Under the pieces are notes generated by a model. That model was not told the DNA's origin and ran no database searches. It saw only the letters and a program-made list of their open reading frames with translations. Of a stretch of DNA of 18,389 nt, positions 7,690-14,141 are shown piece by piece. The stretch's first letter is position 1; every line of letters starts with the position of its first letter. The DNA comes from Anaerolineales bacterium (GTDB lineage Bacteria; Chloroflexota; Anaerolineae; Anaerolineales; Villigracilaceae): NCBI GenBank assembly GCA_025938055.1, contig JAICQC010000033.1, forward strand, positions 1 to 18,389. The letters run 5' to 3'. A program made the position numbers and the translations under genes.

Positions 7690-7720
7690 AACCCTAAAGA
7701 TTTGAAAAACCTTTAGGGTT
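7690..7720 (+). other. Intercistronic hairpin between sdhA and sdhB
   Basis: AACCCTAAAG (7690-7699) pairs perfectly with CTTTAGGGTT (7711-7720) over an 11-base AT-rich loop. No T run follows, so termination is unlikely. It ends nine bases before the GGAGA that serves sdhB. A role in mRNA processing, stability or tuning of the SdhA:SdhB ratio is possible; a dispersed repeat is the alternative. Confidence 0.6.
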
Positions 7721-7743
7721 TGGAGACTGGAGAAGTAGAGAAT

Positions 7744-8451
7744 ATGGAAGTCACAGTCAAAATATTTCGTTACAACCCTGAGAAAGACGAGCGCGGTCAC
7801 TATGAAACGTATACAGTGGAAGTGCATGAAAACGACCGCATCCTGGATGTGCTCGAGCTGATCAAAGGGCATCAGGATGGCTCGTTGTCGTTCCGTCGCT
7901 CGTGCGCGCACGGTGTGTGCGGCTCAGACGCGATGCGCATCAATGGCAAGAACATGCTGGCATGCAAAGCGCTCGTCCGCGATGTCGGGACGACGATCAC
8001 AGTTGAGCCTTTGCTCGGCTTGAAGGTCGCCAAGGATCTGATCGTCGATATGGAGCCGTTCTTCGACAATTACAAGAAGATGCTTCCGTACTTTATCAAC
8101 GACTCGCCTCTCCCCGAAGGTGGGCGTGAGCGGCTCCAGTCGCCCGAAGAGCGCGCCCGCTTCGACGACACGACCAAGTGCATTTTGTGCGCGGCTTGCA
8201 CCACCTCCTGTCCGTCGTTTTGGGCGAGCGACGAATACTATGGTCCCGCGGCGCTGGTGACAGCTCACCGTTTCATCTTCGACAGCCGCGATGAAGGCGC
8301 TGCCCAGCGGATGCAGATCCTCAGCGAAACGGATGGGCTGGCGCGCTGTCATACGATCTACAACTGTACCAATGCCTGTCCTCGCGATATTCAGATCACG
8401 AAGGCGATTGGAGAGTTGAAAATGGTGAGCATTACGGGGAAGTTGGAGTAA
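7744..8451 (+). CDS. sdhB: Succinate dehydrogenase iron-sulfur subunit
   Basis: A 235-aa electron-transfer subunit. Cluster ligands are all visible: [2Fe-2S] C54, C59, D62 (Asp in place of the third Cys, as in E. coli: CGSD) and C74; [4Fe-4S] C146, C149 and C152 with C212; [3Fe-4S] C156, C202 and C208. H203 in CHTIYNC corresponds to the quinone-site histidine, and W160 follows the CPSF segment. The frame is open from 7720, but the conserved family start is the ATG at 7744 (MEVTVKIFRYNP), with GGAGA at 7729-7733. Electrons pass from FAD through the three clusters to quinone at the SdhC/SdhD interface. Last gene of the operon. Confidence 0.96.
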   Translation: MEVTVKIFRYNPEKDERGHYETYTVEVHENDRILDVLELIKGHQDGSLSFRRSCAHGVCGSDAMRINGKNMLACKALVRDVGTTITVEPLLGLKVAKDLIVDMEPFFDNYKKMLPYFINDSPLPEGGRERLQSPEERARFDDTTKCILCAACTTSCPSFWASDEYYGPAALVTAHRFIFDSRDEGAAQRMQILSETDGLARCHTIYNCTNACPRDIQITKAIGELKMVSITGKLE

Positions 8452-8488
8452 TCCTGGATCGCGACCTGCACGAATGCTTCGGAGTCAC

Positions 8489-8551
8489 ATGAGGTGAGCC
8501 TTTTGCTCCCGGTGGACCATGCACGAAGAAAGAAGCTCCAGCTCACCTCAT
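8489..8551. promoter_or_regulatory. 11-bp inverted repeat bracketing the AraC gene start
   Basis: ATGAGGTGAGC (8489-8499) and its exact reverse complement GCTCACCTCAT (8541-8551) are separated by 41 bp, and the centre of symmetry falls on the start codon at 8519-8521. It could be a dimer operator for self-repression by the adjacent AraC-type regulator, or an mRNA hairpin presenting or hiding the start. The right arm lies in coding sequence (residues 8-11). Confidence 0.5.
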
Positions 8552-9187
8552 ATTCAGTTCGTGTGGCGTGCTCATGTCGAGGAGTCGGGCAGCTTCATCG
8601 ATCTTGCCCATGATTTCTGGGTGCTTGTATTTCGCACCCTGCATCATGAGACGGAAGTCAGGCTGACGGGGCCGGTCACCGAATCGCTGCCGATATCCTA
8701 TGAAGCTGGTCAGGCCAACTGGGGGATTGTATTCAAAGCTCATGTCTTTATTCGTGACCTGCCAAAAAAAGATATGCTCAATAAGAGTACGACTCTACCA
8801 ATGGTGGATCAGAAGTCTTTCCGGCTGGGAATGCATGTGATTCAGCTCCCCACATTCGATACGGCTGAAGAATTCGTCGATGGACTAGTGCGACGCGGCA
8901 TTCTACATGCAGACATCGAAATTGCCGAAGCGTTGCAGGCAGTTGCGCCTCCCAGGTCTGTACGCACCCTCCAGCGCCATCACAAACGTACGACTGGCTT
9001 AACCCCAAGCCAGTCACAACAGGTTGCGCGGGCGCGAAAGGCTTTTCGGCTCCTCCAGGAGGGGAAATCCATTGTCGAGGCCGCGTTCGAGGCTGGCTAT
9101 GCCGACCAGGCACATCTGACACGCTCCATGAAATTGCTTGCCGGGCAGACTCCGGGCCAGATTCTTACTGGCCGTCAGCGGTCGTAA
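8519..9187 (+). CDS. AraC-family transcriptional regulator
   Basis: A 222-aa protein. The N-terminal 130 residues (HIQFVWRAHVEESGSF..DFWVLVF, then a PISYEAGQANWGIVFKAHVFI segment) look like the ligand-sensing half of one AraC subgroup. Residues about 140-215 form the double helix-turn-helix: SVRTLQRHHKRTTGLTP (first helix pair) and IVEAAFEAGYADQAHLTRSMK with GQTPGQI (second pair, the normal G-Y-x-D-x-x-H-x-x-R pattern). ATG 8519 is the only ATG after the in-frame stop at 8495-8497; its ribosome binding site is weak (GGTGGA directly before it). The effector is unknown. The epoxide-hydrolase-like gene starts 73 bp downstream on the same strand and is the obvious candidate target. Confidence 0.9.
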   Translation: MHEERSSSSPHIQFVWRAHVEESGSFIDLAHDFWVLVFRTLHHETEVRLTGPVTESLPISYEAGQANWGIVFKAHVFIRDLPKKDMLNKSTTLPMVDQKSFRLGMHVIQLPTFDTAEEFVDGLVRRGILHADIEIAEALQAVAPPRSVRTLQRHHKRTTGLTPSQSQQVARARKAFRLLQEGKSIVEAAFEAGYADQAHLTRSMKLLAGQTPGQILTGRQRS

Positions 9188-9260
9188 ATTGTCGTTTTCG
9201 TTCAATACGCTGCTCTTTCAGGCAAGTATAGTTGGCGTCAATACGAAAGGAGCAGATGTG

Positions 9261-10397
9261 ATGAACGCACAACGTTTTACGATCAATATTCCCGAAGCCG
9301 CATTGGATGACCTGCAGGAACGCCTGCGGAATACACGCTTCCCGGAAGAAGCGGAAGCGGTTGCCGCCGGCTGGCAGCATGGAACGGATGTCACCTACAT
9401 GAAGGAGCTGGTGGAATACTGGAGGCAGAACTATGATTGGCGCAAACACGAGTCCAATCTAAATACGTTCGAGCATTTTAAAGCCGAGGTTGATGGTGTT
9501 AGCATCCACTTTATTCATCAACGCAGCCGAAAGCCAAACGCCAAGCCAATAATTTTGACTCACGGCTGGCCAGATTCATTCTATCGCTTTCACAAAGTTC
9601 TTCCGATGCTGGCAGAAGACTTTGATATTGTCGTGCCCTCCCTTCCAGGCTTTGGGTTTTCAGAGCGCAGGGCGATGAACAGCTCCGCGATCGCGGACCT
9701 GTGGGCAAAACTCATGACCGACACGCTAGGATACAAGTCGTTTCTGGCTACTGGCGGTGACCTCGGTGGCCCTGTGACAAAAGCGCTGGCGATGCACCAC
9801 CCGGATGTTGTGGATGCTGTCCATCTCACTGATGCAGGCTATCCGACGGGTCAGGAAGATCCGAATACACTGACACCCGCCGAGCAGGAGTTCGTCAATA
9901 TGGCGCAATGGTGGTCGATGACAGAAGGTGCCTACCTGTTTGTGCAGGGCAATAAACCACAGTCGCTTGCCTACGGCTTGAACGACTCGCCGGCCGGACT
10001 TGCTGCCTGGATCGTCAGTTTTGTAAATGGCCGTCATGAAACGGCGATAGCCGAGGAAGCGTTTGGCGGACGGGAAGAGCTTCTGACAAACATCATGATC
10101 TACTGGCTGACCGAAACCGCAGGTTCTGCAGCCCGCATGTACCGTGAAGAGGCCAAGACCACCTATGGCGGCGATTGGAACGCCCAACCCCGTACGCCTC
10201 AAAAGAGTGAGGTACCCGCGGCCATCGCCCTCTTCCCTGGTGATTCCCAGTTCCCGCGCGAATGGGCGGAGCGCCAAGGACTGAATGTCCAGCGTTTCAC
10301 AAAATTGCCGAAAGGCGGGCATTTTGCCGCTCTAGACGTCCCGGATGTATTTGCCAAAGAGATCAGCCAGGCCTTTGTTGAACTGGGCCAGGCATAA
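9261..10397 (+). CDS. Epoxide hydrolase family alpha/beta-hydrolase
   Basis: A 378-aa protein with the epoxide-hydrolase N-terminal domain (about 1-105, RFTINIPEAALDDLQERLRNTRFP) followed by an alpha/beta-hydrolase core. HGWPDSFYRF (101-110) is the oxyanion-hole motif, and ATGGDLGG (163-170) is the nucleophile elbow with D167 (usually GGDWG). The lid segment contains KPQSLAYGLNDSPAGLAAWI, typical of this subfamily; Y294 in ARMYRE is a candidate lid tyrosine. PGD (326-328) and KGGHFAALDVP with H354 complete the charge relay. Predicted reaction: hydrolysis of an epoxide to a vicinal diol through an alkyl-enzyme ester. No signal peptide, so cytosolic. The frame is open from 9138, overlapping the regulator, but AAAGGAG at 9246-9252 and the conserved N-terminus place the start at 9261. 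Substrate unknown. Confidence 0.92.
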   Translation: MNAQRFTINIPEAALDDLQERLRNTRFPEEAEAVAAGWQHGTDVTYMKELVEYWRQNYDWRKHESNLNTFEHFKAEVDGVSIHFIHQRSRKPNAKPIILTHGWPDSFYRFHKVLPMLAEDFDIVVPSLPGFGFSERRAMNSSAIADLWAKLMTDTLGYKSFLATGGDLGGPVTKALAMHHPDVVDAVHLTDAGYPTGQEDPNTLTPAEQEFVNMAQWWSMTEGAYLFVQGNKPQSLAYGLNDSPAGLAAWIVSFVNGRHETAIAEEAFGGREELLTNIMIYWLTETAGSAARMYREEAKTTYGGDWNAQPRTPQKSEVPAAIALFPGDSQFPREWAERQGLNVQRFTKLPKGGHFAALDVPDVFAKEISQAFVELGQA

Positions 10398-10441
10398 GCT
10401 GAGCCCGGCCATGAATTTGGCGCATCGCCTATCGCGACCAG

Positions 10442-10476
10442 GAAACCATACCTTTTCAGGTATGGTTTCTTGTTTT
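10442..10476 (+). terminator. Intrinsic terminator after the epoxide hydrolase gene
   Basis: GAAACCATACC (10442-10452) pairs perfectly with GGTATGGTTTC (10459-10469) over TTTTCA and is followed by TTGTTTT. Eleven base pairs and a T-rich tail make a good terminator 44 bp after the stop codon. Confidence 0.85.
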
Positions 10477-10574
10477 CTGGATGAGGCTGGAGTACGCAGT
10501 GATCTTTTTCAATATTCACGATTCCGACAAGCCATACGCAGGGTACGAAACCCTCCAACATGCCACCCACGTTC

Positions 10575-10580
10575 TATAAT
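10575..10580 (+). promoter_or_regulatory. -10 box of the VOC-protein gene
   Basis: A perfect TATAAT lies 41 bp upstream of the ATG at 10622, after the preceding terminator. No clear -35 is found at the right distance, so confidence is limited. Confidence 0.4.
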
Positions 10581-10621
10581 GAGATAAGAGAGCGCCCTCA
10601 CTATTATCTGGAGGTATCCTG

Positions 10622-10978
10622 ATGAAACTAAACCATATCAATCTCACCGTGACAGATGTTCAGGAGGCGAGCAGCTTCTTAGTGAAATATTTTGGGATGC
10701 AGAAGATGGGAGGCAATAAAGGTATGGGCTTCCTGACGGATGAGAAGGACGGGTGGGGCTTTGTGTTGACCCTGATGAAGGCAAGGGAAGGCATACAGAG
10801 TACATACCCCGGCACCTTTCACATTGGCTTTTTTGTCGAAAACAGGAACACGGTGGACGAGCTACATCACCGTCTGAAGGCGGATGGCTTTGACGTACCC
10901 ATGCCTGAGGATACCGGTCACTCGTATGGATTTTATGTGAAAGCGCCCGGCGGGTTCATCGTGGAAATTGGCGCTTGA
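10622..10978 (+). CDS. VOC-superfamily (glyoxalase/bleomycin-resistance/dioxygenase fold) protein
   Basis: A 118-aa single VOC unit made of two beta-alpha-beta-beta-beta modules. It starts MKLNHINLTVTDVQEASSFL (metal-ligand position H5); H67 in GTFHIGFFVE begins the second module; and the protein ends KAPGGFIVEIGA, with E115 at the usual C-terminal ligand position. The metal ligands expected of glyoxalase-I or dioxygenase members are therefore present, but the reaction cannot be assigned: glyoxalase-like, ring-cleavage-like and antibiotic-binding members share this pattern. GGAGG (10610-10614) lies seven bases before the start. It appears to be a single-gene unit between two terminator-like hairpins. 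Confidence 0.88.
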   Translation: MKLNHINLTVTDVQEASSFLVKYFGMQKMGGNKGMGFLTDEKDGWGFVLTLMKAREGIQSTYPGTFHIGFFVENRNTVDELHHRLKADGFDVPMPEDTGHSYGFYVKAPGGFIVEIGA

Positions 10979-11012
10979 GCAGTTCCAGGAGTTTGTCTTG
11001 ATTAAATTAACC

Positions 11013-11039
11013 ACAAACCGCGTGATGGGCGCGGCTTGT
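11013..11039 (+). terminator. Terminator-like hairpin after the VOC gene
   Basis: ACAAACCGCG (11013-11022) and CGCGGCTTGT (11030-11039) pair except for one A-C mismatch. A long T run is missing. The right arm shares a 14-base string with the hairpin at 11808-11838. Confidence 0.45.
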
Positions 11040-11065
11040 TATCTGAGCCCCAGATAATCTATAAT
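11036..11065 (+). promoter_or_regulatory. Promoter of the 221-aa unknown gene
   Basis: TTGTTA (11036-11041, four of six consensus positions) is followed after 18 bp by a perfect TATAAT (11060-11065). Transcription near 11072 would leave a 35-nt leader with GGAGG at 11098-11102. The -35 lies in the right arm of the preceding hairpin. Confidence 0.6.
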
Positions 11066-11106
11066 AGACCAGTAGCAAGACCAGTTTACTTTGACACGGA
11101 GGCATC

Positions 11107-11772
11107 ATGTTCAACTGGTTCAAGAAAGAAAAACCCCTCAAACCGATCGAAATTCGAGATATCCTGTTTGGCGATCTGCCCATCTCCGAATGGCCGCGAG
11201 ATGCGGACCTGCAGGCGGAGCCATGGACATCATTCGTTCAGGCAAGGAAATATTTGGATAAGGGGAATAAATCTTCCGCCATCCCCGTTTTGCAAAAGAT
11301 CACAGATGCGCCGGGGTTCGAGCCTCGTCATTACCTGCAGGCATGGCATTTTCTTCGCCAGCTGGGGGTGAACCCGCCGGCCGATAATGCTAAGCTCGTG
11401 TACGGAGTGATCGTCGAGGTGGGAATGCAGAAAGGCGCGGACATCGTCGCCGCCTATGCAGATTACACAGCCCGCTACCTGCATCACTCCGGAGCAGGGG
11501 TCGTCTGGGAAAGGCCCGATTCATCCCTCGACGCCGAGATCGATGCTCTGCTCAAAGCGGGCCAGGCTGTTGCGAATGTGATTGGTCCGTATGACCAGCC
11601 TCGTCCTCCCGCACCGCAGGTTGACCAGCTGCGCCTGAACATGCTCACGCCAAGTGGACTTCATTTTGGCTATGGGACGTTCGAAAGTCTCGGAAAGGAC
11701 CCCATGGGAAAGGCGATTATCGATCCGGCAACCCAGTTGATGCTGAGTTTGACAAAGCTGGGGAAAAAGTAA
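11107..11772 (+). CDS. Conserved-looking protein of unknown function (221 aa)
   Basis: I do not recognise this protein. It begins with a short basic amphipathic stretch (MFNWFKKEKPLK). A helical middle part follows (about 40-95), in which LDKGNKSSAIPVLQKITDAPGFEPRHYLQAWHFLRQLG looks like one or two TPR-like helix pairs. Further helices follow (about 98-165), then a Pro-rich linker (PYDQPRPPAP) and a C-terminal part with LTPSGLHFGYGTFESL. There is no signal peptide, membrane span or Cys/His cluster. GGAGG precedes the ATG by four bases, and a promoter is visible upstream. Codon composition resembles its neighbours, so it is very likely real. It is probably cytosolic. Confidence 0.8.
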   Translation: MFNWFKKEKPLKPIEIRDILFGDLPISEWPRDADLQAEPWTSFVQARKYLDKGNKSSAIPVLQKITDAPGFEPRHYLQAWHFLRQLGVNPPADNAKLVYGVIVEVGMQKGADIVAAYADYTARYLHHSGAGVVWERPDSSLDAEIDALLKAGQAVANVIGPYDQPRPPAPQVDQLRLNMLTPSGLHFGYGTFESLGKDPMGKAIIDPATQLMLSLTKLGKK

Positions 11773-11807
11773 AACAAAAGCAATGGGACATGAAAAACCA
11801 GGAAATC

Positions 11808-11838
11808 AACAAGCTGCGTCCGTGTGGCGCGGCTTGTT
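11808..11838 (+). terminator. Hairpin after the 221-aa unknown gene
   Basis: AACAAGCTGCG (11808-11818) pairs with CGCGGCTTGTT (11828-11838) with one U-G wobble over a 9-base loop. No T run follows, so it may be a weak or factor-assisted terminator. It shares GGCGCGGCTTGTTA with the hairpin at 11013-11039. Confidence 0.45.
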
Positions 11839-11879
11839 AAGGGAATCAGGGCGCAACGGTGAATACAGGAGATTTGCAG

Positions 11880-13121
11880 ATGGCACATCCTTTTGATATT
11901 CTGATCAAGCGCGCGCAGTTGCGAGGGCAGCCTCAAGTCAGGGATATTGCTATTCAAGATGGAAAGATCATTGCCATCGCGGACACACTTGAACATGATT
12001 CCATCTCGACCCTGAATGCCCATGGAAACCTGGTGACTGAGTCTTTCGTCAACCCACACCTGCATCTGTGTAAAGTGTATACGCGCCAGATGATGGACGA
12101 TGAGGCGCTCACCGGTTATCACGCCGAGGGCATGGGCAAGGCGATGACCACGATCGAACTGGCGGCGCGGGTCAAAGAAAAATATGCCGAAGAGTGGATC
12201 ATCAAAAATGTCCGGCGCGCCCTTGCCCAGGCCGCGATCCATGGCAATACGCATATCCGCGCGTTTGCCGATGTGGATAGCAAAGCCCGCCTGGAGGGGA
12301 TGAAGGCGCTCATCCGGGCGCGCGAGGAGTTCAAGGGCATCGTCGAAATCCAGGTCTGTGCGTTCGCGCAGGATGGATTGGTGCGCGAGCCCGGTGCAAG
12401 CGAGCTGATGCGCCAGGCGATGGAAATGGGCGCGGACGTTGCTGGTGGGATTCCATGGATCGAATACACCGAAGCAGACATCCAGGGGCATGTGAAAGAG
12501 ATCTTCGACCTGGCGCAGGAGTTCGACAGCGATGTGTCCATGCTGGTGGATGATGCCGGCGATGCCGGTCTGCGTTCGCTCGAGATTATGGCGGTTGAGG
12601 CAATCCGGCGCGGGTGGCAGGGACGCGCACTGGCGCACCACGCCCGGGCGATGGAACTATATCCACAACCCTATTTTCAAAAAGTTGCCGCGCTGCTGAA
12701 ACAGGCACAGATGGCGGTGGTGAGTGATCCTCATACTGGTCCACTTCACGCGCGGGTGAAAGAGTTATTGGAAGAAGGCGTGACCGTCTGCCTCGGGCAG
12801 GACGACATCTCAGATGGCTATTATCCGTTCGGGCGAAACAACATGCTGGAGGTGGCATTCCTCGCCGCACATCTGCTCTGGATGACCACCCAGCGCGAAC
12901 TGGAAATGCTCTACGATATGATCACGGTAAATGCGGCGCGCGCGATGAACGTAAATGATCACTCGCTGAGAATCGGTGTTCCGGCAAATCTCGTTGTATT
13001 GGAAGCCCCTACTGTCCTTGAGTCCCTGCGTGAGCATGCTGCCCCTCTGTACGTCATCAGTCACGGCAGGCTGATCGACCGCGCCAGGATGGAAACCCTC
13101 TCTGGAAGCGGAGAATGGTGA
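11880..13121 (+). CDS. Amidohydrolase, cytosine-deaminase-like, altered metal site
   Basis: A 413-aa protein whose layout follows CodA-type deaminases. FDILIKRAQL..DIAIQDGKI is the N-terminal beta-sandwich. VNPHLHL gives metal ligands H60 and H62. FAQDGL carries the substrate-binding Gln (Q164), LAHHARAM a His (H254, CodA H246), and LGQDDISDGYYPFGRNNMLEV an Asp (D308, CodA D313). Where CodA has the metal-binding H214 and catalytic E217 (VHCDE), this protein has MLVDD: L222 and D225. It should be a member of the amidohydrolase superfamily acting on a C-N bond, but with a changed centre, so cytosine deamination should not be assumed. The start is ATG 11880, with AGGAG at 11867-11871; the open frame from a GTG at 11859 is unlikely. 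No signal peptide. It ends 4 bp from the convergent LLM gene. Confidence 0.85.
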   Translation: MAHPFDILIKRAQLRGQPQVRDIAIQDGKIIAIADTLEHDSISTLNAHGNLVTESFVNPHLHLCKVYTRQMMDDEALTGYHAEGMGKAMTTIELAARVKEKYAEEWIIKNVRRALAQAAIHGNTHIRAFADVDSKARLEGMKALIRAREEFKGIVEIQVCAFAQDGLVREPGASELMRQAMEMGADVAGGIPWIEYTEADIQGHVKEIFDLAQEFDSDVSMLVDDAGDAGLRSLEIMAVEAIRRGWQGRALAHHARAMELYPQPYFQKVAALLKQAQMAVVSDPHTGPLHARVKELLEEGVTVCLGQDDISDGYYPFGRNNMLEVAFLAAHLLWMTTQRELEMLYDMITVNAARAMNVNDHSLRIGVPANLVVLEAPTVLESLREHAAPLYVISHGRLIDRARMETLSGSGEW

Positions 13122-13125
13122 TTCG

Positions 13126-14064
13126 CTATAATTTCCTCATCACCTCATGAACGAACAATTCGTAAGATTCGACGTCATTTCCCGCAAAATCCAAACATAA
13201 GTGATCCGCGCCGACGCGCTCGTATTCTCCAACAATATCAAGCAATTGTGTCGGCGTGCCTACCAGCGCCATCCACGGCTCGACTCCTTGCGAAGCAGGC
13301 AGGAGCCGCTCGATTTTTTCTTTCAGTGCGGCTTCGTTGGGCGCGCAGATCACTAGATCGTAGGTTGTCTTTTCGATTGTGGATTCATCTCGCCCTACCG
13401 CTTCACAGTGTCGCTTGAGTGTTTCTCTCTCTCTCGCAGTTTCTTCCGGCGGACCCCACAAATTGCAGGCATCGCCCAGCTCGGCAATGATGCGCAACGT
13501 CACTTTCGGACCTACCCCACCGATCAGGATGGGAGGGTGAGGTTTCTGCAAAGGCTTAGGTTCAAGGATCGCATCTTCCACATGAAAGTAGTTTCCATGG
13601 AATGTAAAACAAGATTCAGTCCATATCCCAAGAATCAATTGAAGCGCTTCTTTCATTTGAGCCAGACGGATTGGTTTCTCGTCAACGAATTCGAACCCAT
13701 ACGCCTGATACTCCGGCTTGTAGCCTCCCGCGCCGAACCCGAAGTTCATCCGCCCGTTGCTGATGTGGTCGAGGCTGGCTGCCATGCGCGCCAGGAGAGC
13801 CGGGTTGCGATATCCGACCGGGCTGACCATCGCCCCCAGCCGGATGCGGCTCGTGACTGCCGCCAGCGCGGGCAGGACCGTCCACGCGTCAAGAAACGGC
13901 TCTTCCACCGAACCATGCGCGGGGAGCTGATAGAAGTGATCCATCACCCAGAACGAGTCGAAGCCATCCCTCTCCGCGCGCTGAACATGGGTTTGAGTAT
14001 CTTCCCAGATATTCCCAGTACCGTTAGGATAGACGAATGAAGTGTTGCGAATACCGAATTTCAT
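13126..14064 (-). CDS. LLM-class flavin/F420-dependent oxidoreductase
   Basis: A 312-aa luciferase-like monooxygenase-fold TIM barrel. MKFGIRNTSF opens the first strand. FDSFWVMDHFYQLP (35-48) is the active-site strand with the conserved His of F420-binding LLM proteins. RLGAMVSPVGYRNPALLA followed by SLDHISNGR and NFGFGAGG (to residue 114) is the nucleotide-binding region. KPLQKPHPPILIGGVGPK is the standard mid-barrel signature. Whether the cofactor is F420 or FMN cannot be decided here, though the WVMDHF pattern resembles F420-annotated members. The substrate is unknown. The start is ATG 14064, with TATAAT only 11 bp upstream and no ribosome binding site, so translation may be nearly leaderless. 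It converges on the amidohydrolase gene with a 4-bp gap. Confidence 0.9.
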   Translation of the reverse strand: MKFGIRNTSFVYPNGTGNIWEDTQTHVQRAERDGFDSFWVMDHFYQLPAHGSVEEPFLDAWTVLPALAAVTSRIRLGAMVSPVGYRNPALLARMAASLDHISNGRMNFGFGAGGYKPEYQAYGFEFVDEKPIRLAQMKEALQLILGIWTESCFTFHGNYFHVEDAILEPKPLQKPHPPILIGGVGPKVTLRIIAELGDACNLWGPPEETARERETLKRHCEAVGRDESTIEKTTYDLVICAPNEAALKEKIERLLPASQGVEPWMALVGTPTQLLDIVGEYERVGADHLCLDFAGNDVESYELFVHEVMRKL

Positions 14065-14075
14065 GGAATTTGGCG

Positions 14076-14081
14076 ATTATA
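14076..14081 (-). promoter_or_regulatory. -10 box of the LLM oxidoreductase gene
   Basis: TATAAT on the minus strand, 11 bp before the ATG at 14064. The predicted untranslated leader is only about 4-5 nt. No good -35 is seen. Confidence 0.5.
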
Positions 14082-14125
14082 AACAGGTTGGGAATGACAT
14101 AGGTCGCAAACGCAATCTCGAATAT

Positions 14126-14134
14126 TGCTATAAT
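14126..14134 (+). promoter_or_regulatory. Extended -10 of the PCu(A)C-like gene, leaderless start
   Basis: TGCTATAAT is an extended -10 with a perfect hexamer at 14129-14134. Seven bases separate it from the ATG at 14142, so transcription should start on or next to the start codon. Confidence 0.6.
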
Positions 14135-14141
14135 TCTCGGT

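Noticed and set aside
7279..7911. Minus-strand 210-aa frame opposite sdhA/sdhB
   Set aside because: It covers two firmly identified genes on the plus strand and the intergenic hairpin; no start signals.
9138..9260. Extended N-terminus of the epoxide hydrolase
   Set aside because: It overlaps the AraC gene and precedes the conserved family start; AAAGGAG marks ATG 9261.
11670..12641. Long (323-aa) minus-strand frame opposite the amidohydrolase
   Set aside because: It is the antisense shadow of a GC-rich coding gene; the plus strand holds recognisable CodA-like motifs and a ribosome binding site.
13408..14040. Plus-strand 210-aa frame opposite the LLM oxidoreductase
   Set aside because: Shadow of the minus-strand gene, whose family motifs are clear.
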